The notes beneath the pieces were generated by a model. It made no database searches and was not told the origin of the DNA. It saw nothing but the letters and a program-made list of their open reading frames with translations. 63,405 nt of DNA from a bacterium (lineage in GTDB: Bacteria > Babelota > Babeliae > Babelales > Babelaceae). The translations under genes and the position numbers were made by a program. Below are positions 16,304 through 24,474 of the stretch, piece by piece. Each line of letters opens with the position of its first letter. The stretch's first letter is position 1. Location of the stretch: the NCBI GenBank assembly GCA_021827715.1, contig JAKAUO010000034.1, forward strand, positions 1 through 63,405, read 5' to 3'.

Positions 16304-18025
16304 TTATTCGCTTTGAGTTTCTTGCTTATCCATGAGTTTTCGATATTGTTTTAGATAGTTTAATGCTACAGCAGTAACCACGGCAGATGATCCGACGTGT
16401 TCCATAAGGATCACCATGGTAAATGGAGGGTAATCTTTATACGTAACATGGGCCACGAACCAGCCCTGTTCAAGAAATTCTTTAGAAAGTTCCCGCTTTT
16501 CAAAAGAGCTTACCTGCCCGGTACCCGTTTTTGCAAAGATCTCAAAGTTTTTAAGATGACGAAGTTGAGAGCCTGTTCCGTGAGCTTGAATACTTTGTTT
16601 CATGGACCGTTTTAAAAACTCACGTGTCTCGGTTGATAACTCAACCTCCTGTTTTACAACGGGTTCATCGGTAAGTATCCGTGGTGTCACCAGATAACCT
16701 TGGCATATTGCATTAATCATGCGGGTAATCTGTAAAGGCGTTACCAATAAAAATGATTGTCCAATGGCCGCAGAAAGTGTCTCGCCTGGCCACCAAGATT
16801 CCCCTTTCACTTCCCGTTTCCATTTCCGTGTAGGGATGAGCCCCGGCTTTTCCGGCAATATACTATTAGTTGGTTGTCCTAATCCTAATTTAGCGGCAAA
16901 TTCAGCCAATGTATCAATTTTAATTTTTTTTCCCACTTCAAAAAAAGGTATATTACATGATTGTGCAATGGCAGAAAGCGTCGTCATAATGCCATGTCCT
17001 TTACGTTGCCAGCAGTGATAGTCTCTGCCGACAAAGGTGGTATGTCCATGGCATACCCAAATATCAGATTGCTGGATAATACCCGTTTCAAGGCCTGCAG
17101 CCATTGAGACCAGCTTAAAGATAGATGCTGGTGGGTAACAGGCGTTTGATGCACGATTTAAAAAAGGTTGATCTGTTTGGATATCGTTCCATGTTTTCAT
17201 AGAAAGGTGATCAAGAAATACATTAGGATCAAAAGATGGCCGTGAAAGCAGTACTAACAGGTCGCCACTTTGAGAGTCCATAATAATCATTGCGCCCCGG
17301 GCGTCTTCAGGGAATACAGAATCTGCAATTAAGCTTAAATCAAGATCAAGCGTGGTACTAATAGTGCCCCCTAAAAGCGAATCTTTCTGCTTTTGCGTGG
17401 CAAGGTATTTTCCGCGTGAGTTCACTGTCTTTGCAATTTGCCCAGGCTGGCCCTTGAGGACCCCTTCGCATATCTTTTCAAGCCCCATTTTTCCTGAATG
17501 TTCATAATGAATACCTCCTAAATAACCAACAATATGGCTGGCAATTTCTTTGTGGGGGTAGTAGCGCTTAAAATCGGTAGTATATACCAGGTTAGGGTGT
17601 TGACCATATTGTTCAATAAGAATACTGAGTTTTTCAAAAGGGACATCAGTATGCAAAAGAATTGTTTTATTTAATTTTTCTGCATTCAGGAGTTCAGTGG
17701 TATTAATGGTTGCTTCAGGAACATGAAGTGCTATGGTTTGCAAGAGCGCACGCTGCTGTTGTGTTAATTCTTTGCCCCCCGTTCCTTGCCAATAGAGTGA
17801 AATAACCGGACGATTGGTAGCAAGTAATTTATTATTGCGATCAACAATATTGCCGCGAGGAGAAAGTATTTTTTCAAAGCGTAAAAAATTTCTTTGACTC
17901 AGTTTAAAAAAAGTAAGTGTTTGAAAAACTTGTAAATAGGCCAACCGAGCTATAATAAAAGAGAGACCCACAAAGAAACTTATAAAAAAAATTAAGATCT
18001 TTTTTGTTGAAAGACGATGTTGCAT
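16304..18025 (-). CDS. mrdA: Penicillin-binding protein 2, elongation transpeptidase
   Basis: The 573-residue class B PBP has an N-terminal membrane anchor (residues 9-28), a dimerisation domain containing the RGNIVDRNNKLLA box, and a transpeptidase domain. The active-site S301-x-x-K304 (PPASIFKL) is present, with SCN at 356-358 and KTG at 499-501. It cross-links peptidoglycan during side-wall growth and should pair with the RodA polymerase at 42325-43416. It lies 21 bases after the Xer gene, so it is the last gene of an operon with that gene and the NtrC-like regulator. The length fits PBP2 and is shorter than typical FtsI. Confidence 0.88.
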   Translation of the reverse strand: MQHRLSTKKILIFFISFFVGLSFIIARLAYLQVFQTLTFFKLSQRNFLRFEKILSPRGNIVDRNNKLLATNRPVISLYWQGTGGKELTQQQRALLQTIALHVPEATINTTELLNAEKLNKTILLHTDVPFEKLSILIEQYGQHPNLVYTTDFKRYYPHKEIASHIVGYLGGIHYEHSGKMGLEKICEGVLKGQPGQIAKTVNSRGKYLATQKQKDSLLGGTISTTLDLDLSLIADSVFPEDARGAMIIMDSQSGDLLVLLSRPSFDPNVFLDHLSMKTWNDIQTDQPFLNRASNACYPPASIFKLVSMAAGLETGIIQQSDIWVCHGHTTFVGRDYHCWQRKGHGIMTTLSAIAQSCNIPFFEVGKKIKIDTLAEFAAKLGLGQPTNSILPEKPGLIPTRKWKREVKGESWWPGETLSAAIGQSFLLVTPLQITRMINAICQGYLVTPRILTDEPVVKQEVELSTETREFLKRSMKQSIQAHGTGSQLRHLKNFEIFAKTGTGQVSSFEKRELSKEFLEQGWFVAHVTYKDYPPFTMVILMEHVGSSAVVTAVALNYLKQYRKLMDKQETQSE

Positions 18026-18046
18026 GTACCACCCCAGATACTTTTT

Positions 18047-18976
18047 TTAAAGTATTTTATTTTTTTTTGCAATCATGAGCTTCCGCTCACCAAGCTCTCG
18101 GGGCTGTAGGTGGGCTTCTGGAGAAATATGTGTATATCGTTCGGTGCTTGCCAACGTTGCATGGCCCAAAAGCTCTTGTACGCTTTTAAGATCAGCACCT
18201 TGTTGTATAAGATGCGTAGCAAAAGAATGGCGCAACACATGGGGAGTAACCGGTTTTTTTTTTTCGAGAAAGGTACTAAAAAGTGAGCATATGCGCTGAA
18301 TTGACCGGGTAGTAAGCGGTTCATTTTTGTAATTTAAAAAGAGAAACTCTGTACTTAATTGTGGCTTAACCCGTTCATGTGTGATGTATAAATCAAGCTT
18401 TTTTTTACATTCAGAGCCAAAAAGTACCAAGCGTGATTTTTTACCTTTTCCGCCAATAGTAATAGTCTGTTCAATTGGGTCGATATCTTTTAACTGAATA
18501 TTAACAAGCTCGGAGCAGCGAATGCCCGTTGCATACAACATTTCTAAAATCGCTTTATCTCGGTGGGGAAACTGGGTGTTTTCTTGCGTTAAATTTATTT
18601 TATCAAGGAGAAAAAATATTTCATCCAAGCTGAGTATGCTCGGTAATTTCTGTTCAATACGTGGACGCACTAATGCCAAAGTTATCGGAATATTTTTGAC
18701 GCGGTTGAGATACCGTTCAAACGATTTAAAGCAAGAAATTTTGCGAGCAATAGACGCCTTAGATATTTTTTTGTGATACAGTGCCAAGAAATAACGGTCA
18801 AGAGCTGTTTTAAAAGAGAATGGATGGGGTTCTCGGAGGTTAATGTCGTGCCAAAAAAGGTTTACTTGATCAAGATCACTTTCATACGCACGTAAAGTAT
18901 GTGTTGAAATATTTCTTTCAACGCGGATAGTGTCTAAAAATGGTTTAATTTCGTTAATAAATTCTGTATGTTTCAT
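18047..18976 (-). CDS. XerC/XerD-type tyrosine recombinase
   Basis: The 309-residue protein has the SAM-like N-terminal core-binding domain (residues 5-95) and a complete catalytic domain: R153 in ATGIRCSEL, Lys in GGKGKKSR (near 178), H246-x-x-R249 in HVLRHSFATHL, H272 in LLGHA and the nucleophile Y281 in STERYTHIS. XerC/D enzymes resolve chromosome dimers at dif. Only one is present here, so C or D cannot be assigned. The start overlaps the stop of the upstream regulator in an ATGA, indicating translational coupling, and mrdA follows. Confidence 0.9.
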   Translation of the reverse strand: MKHTEFINEIKPFLDTIRVERNISTHTLRAYESDLDQVNLFWHDINLREPHPFSFKTALDRYFLALYHKKISKASIARKISCFKSFERYLNRVKNIPITLALVRPRIEQKLPSILSLDEIFFLLDKINLTQENTQFPHRDKAILEMLYATGIRCSELVNIQLKDIDPIEQTITIGGKGKKSRLVLFGSECKKKLDLYITHERVKPQLSTEFLFLNYKNEPLTTRSIQRICSLFSTFLEKKKPVTPHVLRHSFATHLIQQGADLKSVQELLGHATLASTERYTHISPEAHLQPRELGERKLMIAKKNKIL

Positions 18977-21369
18977 TGAGCCTGCTCATCAATGAGATTA
19001 AATTCCTTGCACCGGCGATTAACCGATGATCTATTCACATTGAGCAGTTTAGCAATTTTTGTTTGATTTTTAAATTTATTCCATAAATAGGTCATAATTT
19101 GTTGATCTTTGAGCGCATTCTTACCCAAGCGTGCAACATTATACATATCGGGCGTTGTTATGGAATAAGCACCATCGATAACATCTTCCTGTTTTACCTG
19201 TTTCTTTTTTGCTTTATTAATAAGCATATAATAAACACGGTCCTTATATTCTTGTAAACTTATTGGTCTATCGTTGAGAATTTTTTCTCGCTCTTTGGGT
19301 GATAAATCGACACCATGAGCAGAATTTTTTTCAGAAATAATATGTTGAATAAATCCGGCAGTCAGATCACTTAATTCAGTAGGCGCCAACGTTAAAAGCG
19401 AAGGAAGTGTTGCCGATGTTTTTATCAATTCATTATAGAGTTTAGGCAAAAAAGTACCATGCTGGCACAAATGGCTTAAATTTTGGTTTGAAGAACATAT
19501 AATGCGGGCTGAACTTGAGCGTTTTCTATCGCTTTTAAGCTGAGTAAAGACCCCGGTGTGTAAAAAATGCGCCAGCAATTCTTGGGTTTGAATGCTTAAA
19601 AGGTGAATGTTTTTAATAAATATGGTACCGTTTAGATCATTTCTTTCTAAAAGTCCAGCAGAATCGTTCGCACTAAAAAGGGGGTTGATCCCAAATAATT
19701 TTAAAGCGATTTCATGATTTTTTTCAGTTGCTTGCAGTTCTATGGTTTCAAGATGATCACGCAAACTAATATGATGAAGCAGTTCTACGGTAGGCAAAAT
19801 ATCTTCCTCGGGCAAGTTCAGCAAGACTGCCTTTTTGCTTAAAGCAGCCTTAAGTAGATTAATTTTAAAGTCTAAAATCTGCATGCCGGTACCGGGAATA
19901 AGCTTATTAATAAGTTTGCCCGAATGCGTGGTTTCAAGAAAAAGCATATAATCCCAATTTGAAGGATCTTTAAGGGTATGGGTATTAAGTTGCTGAGCTT
20001 CAGGAGCAAGCTTATTTTTTTGTAAAAATTCTCTGATGGTCTCTTTGCAGTGGCGCAACTCCTGATGCTTATGGTACAGCTCTTCCTTAAGCTCTTTTTC
20101 TTGTTGGATAAGTGACTCAAGATTACGATTTTTAAGTAAGTGTATTAATGCGCCTAAGTAACTGGTAAATACGAGCATTTCATCATATTCCACCTTACTG
20201 AAAAGCATATGGGGACGTGCATTTCTTTCTATTATTATAAAGGCATTTATAGACTTTTTTTCATAAATGGGGATAAAAACATCCGCTTGGACCAGCTCTA
20301 GAAATTTGAGCGCCTGTTTTTGTTCTTCTTTTTCTTCATAAAAGTAAGAAAATTCTAACTCATCTTTTACCAGCAGTGCATTATTGAGCATAAAAGGCTC
20401 GTTGAGATAGGGTTCTACTAGATTGTTGATCCTGGTGTCTTCTGCTGTATCTAATGATTTGATGTACAATTTTGTTTTTTCGCTCGGAATAGAAAAAGCG
20501 ACCTTATAGAAATTGCTGATGATATTTTGAAGTTCATTAAGAGAGGTTACGTGTCCTAACTGCGTAAGTACATCCTTGAAGTCTTTCACAAAGCTGAAGT
20601 GCACATCACCTTCTACATGTTCTGTCATGTTTAAAAAGCGCATCCCGATAATCTTTTTATAGCAAAAATATATAGCATACGTTAACAATAACGATGATCC
20701 TGTTGCTAAGTAAAATGCGCTATGCTTAAAGGCGTGGTGAAAGAGGTTAAATGGATCATTCGTGATTATTTCCAAGAAAATATGGGGTAAGACAATATAC
20801 AAGAGAAAAGTCTTTATTTGCTTAATAAGTATAGAGGGTGCCTGTGCATTTTTAATACTTATTAATGATAGGTAAAGAGTAGGTGCAAATAATACTATGA
20901 TATGCAAATTAGTTATTTTTTTAATGAATTTTTCAAGGGGTAAGATATGGTCGTCTTGAGCAAAAAAAGCCAAAAATAAGAAATATGCTATTCCTATTAA
21001 GCCTATTATGCCAAATATTATGTTATGCAGCCTGATGGTGGGCTTCTTTTTTTCAAGTGATTCTACAAACATAGCAAGCGCGTAGCATTGTACTATATAC
21101 GTTGCGCAAACTATACGAATTAAAAAGATTATCGTCGAGCGTGAAATATCGGGGAAAAGAGTCCCGCGTAAAAGGTTCGTGAACCAGGTAGCATCACTGA
21201 AGGCACTTACAAAAAGAATAATTGAAAGAAAAAGCCATAATATTTTATTTTTGGATTTAAAGGTTAAATTCAATATACTTACAAGAAAAAAAGATTTAAC
21301 GGCAATACAAAAGAGTTGCAGCCCCAGTAAAATATGTAAAGGATCGAAACTGTTATAAGAAATATCCAT
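18973..21369 (-). CDS. Membrane-bound NtrC-like regulator with degenerate AAA+ domain
   Basis: The 798-residue protein has about seven hydrophobic segments in residues 8-235, a GAF-like region (about 255-405), a coiled coil (410-445), and a domain aligning with sigma-54 activator AAA+ domains (about 460-700). LFG is kept at 548-550, but Walker A is replaced by NLPEEDIL (508-515), no GAFTGA motif exists, and Walker B reads GTIFIKNI (571-578) where GTLFLDEI is expected. The sensor-like ARIICSSNQNL (611-621) and FLPKLYNEL (630-638) confirm the alignment. A Fis-type helix-turn-helix lies at 746-785. It probably binds DNA but cannot hydrolyse ATP. It is coupled to the Xer recombinase gene. Confidence 0.7.
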   Translation of the reverse strand: MDISYNSFDPLHILLGLQLFCIAVKSFFLVSILNLTFKSKNKILWLFLSIILFVSAFSDATWFTNLLRGTLFPDISRSTIIFLIRIVCATYIVQCYALAMFVESLEKKKPTIRLHNIIFGIIGLIGIAYFLFLAFFAQDDHILPLEKFIKKITNLHIIVLFAPTLYLSLISIKNAQAPSILIKQIKTFLLYIVLPHIFLEIITNDPFNLFHHAFKHSAFYLATGSSLLLTYAIYFCYKKIIGMRFLNMTEHVEGDVHFSFVKDFKDVLTQLGHVTSLNELQNIISNFYKVAFSIPSEKTKLYIKSLDTAEDTRINNLVEPYLNEPFMLNNALLVKDELEFSYFYEEKEEQKQALKFLELVQADVFIPIYEKKSINAFIIIERNARPHMLFSKVEYDEMLVFTSYLGALIHLLKNRNLESLIQQEKELKEELYHKHQELRHCKETIREFLQKNKLAPEAQQLNTHTLKDPSNWDYMLFLETTHSGKLINKLIPGTGMQILDFKINLLKAALSKKAVLLNLPEEDILPTVELLHHISLRDHLETIELQATEKNHEIALKLFGINPLFSANDSAGLLERNDLNGTIFIKNIHLLSIQTQELLAHFLHTGVFTQLKSDRKRSSSARIICSSNQNLSHLCQHGTFLPKLYNELIKTSATLPSLLTLAPTELSDLTAGFIQHIISEKNSAHGVDLSPKEREKILNDRPISLQEYKDRVYYMLINKAKKKQVKQEDVIDGAYSITTPDMYNVARLGKNALKDQQIMTYLWNKFKNQTKIAKLLNVNRSSVNRRCKEFNLIDEQAQ

Positions 21370-21481
21370 TGAATTTACAGCCGTTATTGTTTTTTTTTAA
21401 AAAATAATTATTCTTAAATACTAGCCTATGAGTATCCAGTATATCTTGAAAATTAATTTTTTAAAATCAGTTAGGTAAATT

Positions 21482-21673
21482 ATGAAAATGTCATTATTAA
21501 TGTTGTCTTTGTTGACTGTTAGTCTAACTATGAAAGCTGCGCCTGAGGTAGGTCCGGATGAACCACTTGATCCGCCATCAACAACTACCACTGAGACAAC
21601 CAGTTCAACAGCATCTTCTGGTAGCGATTCTGGATCATCATCATCATCATCGAATGATACTGGCGCTTACTAA
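21482..21673 (+). CDS. Small exported Ser/Thr-rich peptide
   Basis: The 63-residue product has a convincing signal peptide (MSLLMLSLLTVSLTMKAAP) and a mature part made only of low-complexity Pro/Thr/Ser/Asp sequence (DPPSTTTTETTSSTASSG, then a run of serines). The ATG at 21482 follows AGGTAAATT. No family is recognised. It may be a secreted peptide, a linker remnant of a larger surface protein, or a glycosylation-type stalk. It ends 17 bases before nth. Confidence 0.4.
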   Translation: MKMSLLMLSLLTVSLTMKAAPEVGPDEPLDPPSTTTTETTSSTASSGSDSGSSSSSSNDTGAY

Positions 21674-21690
21674 TCTCTTAGGGATATTGA

Positions 21691-22362
21691 TTGGTCGACA
21701 AGAATCTCACAGAATATGGCCAGAGGGTTTTGAAGATTTTAGAGTCGGCTCTGGTAGGTAAAGTACCCGAGCCGATGTCTTTAACCCTCATTAAAGAATT
21801 TGGTAAGGACCCGTTTCTTATTTTAATAGGCTGTCTTTTAAGCCTGCGTTCAAAAGACAGTGTCACGTATGGTGTCTGCAAAGAGCTTTTTTCTCGGGCG
21901 CGTACCCCTGAACAATTACTTACTATCCCCCAGCATAAGCTGGAGGCTCTCATTCATAAAATTGGTTTTTTTAGACGTAAGGCAGCCATCCTTAAGGAGG
22001 TCAGCCAAGAAATTATTGATCAGTTTGGTGGCCATGTGCCTGACACGCAAGCCGATTTACTTAGTATTAAAGGGGTAGGCCGCAAGACAGCAAATTTGGT
22101 ATTAGCGCTTGCCTTTGACAAACACGCTATCTGTGTTGATGTACATGTTCATAGACTCTCCAATATGCTTGGCCTTGTTGCTACCAAAACACCCGAACAA
22201 ACAGAGTTTGCTTTACAAAAAATCTATCCTTCTCGGCAATGGGCGTCCATAAACCGTCTTCTTGTTATGCTTGGACAAAATAGGTGCACGCCGAGCACCC
22301 AGAACAGTTTAACCTGTAAGCCTTTGCGCGGCCTAACTATTCCAATTGGCATTAAGCAGTAA
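21691..22362 (+). CDS. nth: Endonuclease III, with incomplete iron-sulphur ligands
   Basis: The 223-residue DNA glycosylase/AP lyase removes oxidised pyrimidines in base-excision repair. The helix-hairpin-helix LLSIKGVGRKTANLVLAL contains the catalytic K132, and D150 lies in ICVDVHVHR. Where E. coli Nth has four cluster cysteines spaced C-x6-C-x2-C-x5-C, this protein keeps C199 and C209 but has S206 and L215, so it probably lacks the 4Fe-4S cluster. The start is a TTG preceded by AGGGA. Its last 11 bases overlap the convergent exported gene. Confidence 0.85.
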   Translation: MVDKNLTEYGQRVLKILESALVGKVPEPMSLTLIKEFGKDPFLILIGCLLSLRSKDSVTYGVCKELFSRARTPEQLLTIPQHKLEALIHKIGFFRRKAAILKEVSQEIIDQFGGHVPDTQADLLSIKGVGRKTANLVLALAFDKHAICVDVHVHRLSNMLGLVATKTPEQTEFALQKIYPSRQWASINRLLVMLGQNRCTPSTQNSLTCKPLRGLTIPIGIKQ

Positions 22363-22945
22363 GCATTTTTTGTTTACAGCGGTTACGTGTTTCGGCTGAA
22401 TGGTTAAGAAGGGCAACTTTAAGTAAGTATAAATTTTCTAATTTCTTATCTAACGTAACAATCTCGCCAGCAATCAGCCATCCCAGCTGTAAGTTATTCA
22501 AGGTGTTAAACATAGAGCGCACCGTTAAACATTTCTGAACTTCTAATTCTAAAGCATGAGTTAACGCAAATACAGCAGTTAATGGATGTATTTCTTCTAA
22601 ATGAGCATATTTTGAATGTACCAGTTCTTGAAGATCAAGCGTATCAACAACGCCGTCTTTAAGGTGGTTCATTGCCCACAGCCATAAACTACCATTATTT
22701 TTAATATCATTATTTAAATAGACCGCATACCCTAAATAGCTGAAGGCTGCAGCGGCAACCCCCAGCCCGGTGACTAAAAATCTGTTCTGGAAAAAAGTAT
22801 ACTCATCGAACCAACTACGCGGTTTTGCTGGCTTATGAAGTTCTCTAAATGCCTGCATTTTTGGTAATTGAAGAGCTTCTGATTGTAATGCTGCTATATT
22901 GAGTAAGCAACTTAACGCAATAAGGGGAGTTTTTAGTGAAATCAT
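22352..22945 (-). CDS. Exported/membrane protein of unknown function
   Basis: The 197-residue protein has a signal peptide (MISLKTPLIALSCLLNIAALQSEA), a central membrane segment (residues 57-76, VTGLGVAAAAFSYLGYAVYL) and a helical remainder. The family is unknown. It shares layout with the upstream neighbour at 22976-23842 and with the gene at 51259-52083: signal peptide, one Gly/Ala-rich membrane helix with G-Y/aromatic residues, then a long helical domain. AAGGACTG lies upstream of the ATG. It is 30 bases downstream of its neighbour, so they are likely one operon. Confidence 0.6.
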   Translation of the reverse strand: MISLKTPLIALSCLLNIAALQSEALQLPKMQAFRELHKPAKPRSWFDEYTFFQNRFLVTGLGVAAAAFSYLGYAVYLNNDIKNNGSLWLWAMNHLKDGVVDTLDLQELVHSKYAHLEEIHPLTAVFALTHALELEVQKCLTVRSMFNTLNNLQLGWLIAGEIVTLDKKLENLYLLKVALLNHSAETRNRCKQKMLTA

Positions 22946-22975
22946 CGAACAGTCCTTTTTTAGGTTAATGAACCA

Positions 22976-23842
22976 TTAAATAACAATAGCTGATTGTAAG
23001 AATATATTTTTATAATAATGAATACGAGATATTCGCTCTTGGATACTTTTTTTAAGCGGAATATCAATAAAAAATATATTGGATAGATCAAGACTTGGTA
23101 AGTAAGGTAACACCATGCCGCTTAAAGGAATCATATAATTAAGGGCATAACCGCAGGCGGTTGCACCTTTTTGGGTAACTTGAGAAACGGTTTCCAGGCG
23201 ATTGATAAAGCCCTGATAGGCAGTAAGGCAACTCAGCTCTTCTTCAAGATCTTGTATAAATGCATGGATACTATCTTTTAATGTTTTTTGGTCATTAACC
23301 TGATAGAGGGTAATAAATTCTTGTATTAAAAGATTTTGCATAGCATGCGGTTCAAGCATAAGTAAGGTATTAAGGGGTATTTCATAAAACCATAGGCTTT
23401 TCCGTTGGGGGGCGTTAAGGTACTTTTGGGTACGGAAAATAGTATACACCAAGTATAGATACGCAGATCCTGTTGCCAAGAGTGTCATTTTTGCATAATC
23501 AGTAACCGTTAATGATTCAAAAAAATTTTCAGCCATCTGCTGCGGCGTCCCATAAGCACCGGGGTAAAAGGGGTTGATAAAATGTACCGTGCCGCCGCCT
23601 GAGTTAGTAATAGTATTAGTAATATGGGTTATAGGGATAGCTTTAGATGGATTCTCGAATTTTTTGGATACCCACTGAAACCCTATATAACCTATTGCAC
23701 CTAAACCAGCTGCTAGTGCGCCTCCCATTTTCATGCCGAGCTTTAAAAGCGCTTCTTTGTCATCATCCGCTGAAATTCTCTGGGGCGAAAGGATTAAAGC
23801 TATGCATAAAATAGCGAATATTTTTACAGAGATAGGTTTCAT
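22976..23842 (-). CDS. Exported/membrane protein of unknown function
   Basis: The 288-residue protein has a signal peptide (MKPISVKIFAILCIALILSPQRISA), a first membrane segment (GGALAAGLGAIGYIGFQWV), an N-rich linker, a second hydrophobic segment (MTLLATGSAYLYLVYTIF) and a helical C-terminal part. The start at 23842 places the signal peptide at the N-terminus; the longer frame to 23917 runs through a terminator hairpin and is rejected. The family is unknown; see the related layout of 22352-22945 and 51259-52083. Confidence 0.6.
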   Translation of the reverse strand: MKPISVKIFAILCIALILSPQRISADDDKEALLKLGMKMGGALAAGLGAIGYIGFQWVSKKFENPSKAIPITHITNTITNSGGGTVHFINPFYPGAYGTPQQMAENFFESLTVTDYAKMTLLATGSAYLYLVYTIFRTQKYLNAPQRKSLWFYEIPLNTLLMLEPHAMQNLLIQEFITLYQVNDQKTLKDSIHAFIQDLEEELSCLTAYQGFINRLETVSQVTQKGATACGYALNYMIPLSGMVLPYLPSLDLSNIFFIDIPLKKSIQERISRIHYYKNIFLQSAIVI

Positions 23843-23867
23843 GATATTTTTCTTTGAAAAAAGGCGC

Positions 23868-23904
23868 AAAAAATGGGCACGCTCGAGATGTCGTATGTGC
23901 CCAT
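23868..23904 (-). terminator. Terminator after the H1-like gene
   Basis: ATGGGCAC (23873-23880) and GTGCCCAT (23897-23904) form an eight-base-pair stem. On the minus strand the stem is followed by TTTTT. It lies about 40 bases downstream of the H1-like gene's stop. Confidence 0.65.
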
Positions 23905-23944
23905 TAATAACCAACAAATTTGGCTACCTAGAGTGTACCAATAA

Positions 23945-24277
23945 TTAAAGGCCCGGAATAACCGATTTGACAGCTTTAACTACTTTCATAGGTACCGTTG
24001 CTTTACGTTTAGCAGCTTTTTTAGCAGCTGCTTTACGTTTAGGAGCGGCTTTTTTAGCGGCTACTTTACGTTTAGGAGCAGCCTTTTTAGCAGCTACTTT
24101 TCTTTTAGGAGCAGCTTTTTTAGCAGCTACTTTACGTTTAGGAGCAGCTTTTTTAGCGGCTACTTTGCGTTTAGGAGCAGCTTTTTTAGCAGCTACTTTT
24201 CTTTTAGGAGCAGCTTTTTTAGCGGCTACTTTACGTTTAGGAGCAGCTTTTTTAGCAGCTACTTTTCTCTTTGCCAT
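23945..24277 (-). CDS. Histone H1-like lysine/alanine-rich repeat protein
   Basis: The 110-residue protein consists of about eight copies of KRKVAAKKAAP (11 residues, 33 bases), then KRKATVPMKVVKAVKSVIPGL. This matches the composition of bacterial histone H1-like proteins such as the Hc1/Hc2 type of Chlamydia, which bind and compact DNA. The ATG at 24277 follows AAGGAGAGACGT; a longer frame to 24424 includes a terminator-like inverted repeat and is rejected. Copy number may vary between strains because the repeats are near-identical at DNA level. A role in nucleoid packing is inferred from composition. Confidence 0.8.
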   Translation of the reverse strand: MAKRKVAAKKAAPKRKVAAKKAAPKRKVAAKKAAPKRKVAAKKAAPKRKVAAKKAAPKRKVAAKKAAPKRKVAAKKAAPKRKAAAKKAAKRKATVPMKVVKAVKSVIPGL

Positions 24278-24405
24278 ACGTCTCTCCTTGTATGAAAAGG
24301 TTATACATGATTGTACATTCTTATCGTAACCGATCTTGTTTTTAATTAGCAATATATTGGTCAAATAAAAAATAAAATCATTATAGAGAAAAATATTCTG
24401 ATACA

Positions 24406-24456
24406 AATAGACATGCAAAAACAATGCGGCCGAGCGCGCTTTTTTGCATGTCTATT
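24406..24456. terminator. Long inverted repeat between thrS and the H1-like gene
   Basis: AATAGACATGCAAAAA (24406-24421) and TTTTTGCATGTCTATT (24441-24456) form a perfect 16-base-pair stem with a GC-rich 19-base loop. It lies about 20 bases after the end of thrS and could end transcription in either direction; the better T-run is on the plus strand. It separates thrS from the H1-like gene. Confidence 0.6.
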
Positions 24457-24474
24457 TTTTTATTTGAAAAAAAA

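Noticed and set aside
23967-24329. Plus-strand frame of about 120 residues rich in AAFLAATLRLG repeats
   Set aside because: It is the antisense shadow of the 33-base repeats of the H1-like gene and has no ribosome-binding site.
24277-24424. N-terminal extension of the H1-like protein
   Set aside because: It runs into the long inverted repeat and lacks similarity; AAGGAG precedes the ATG at 24277.
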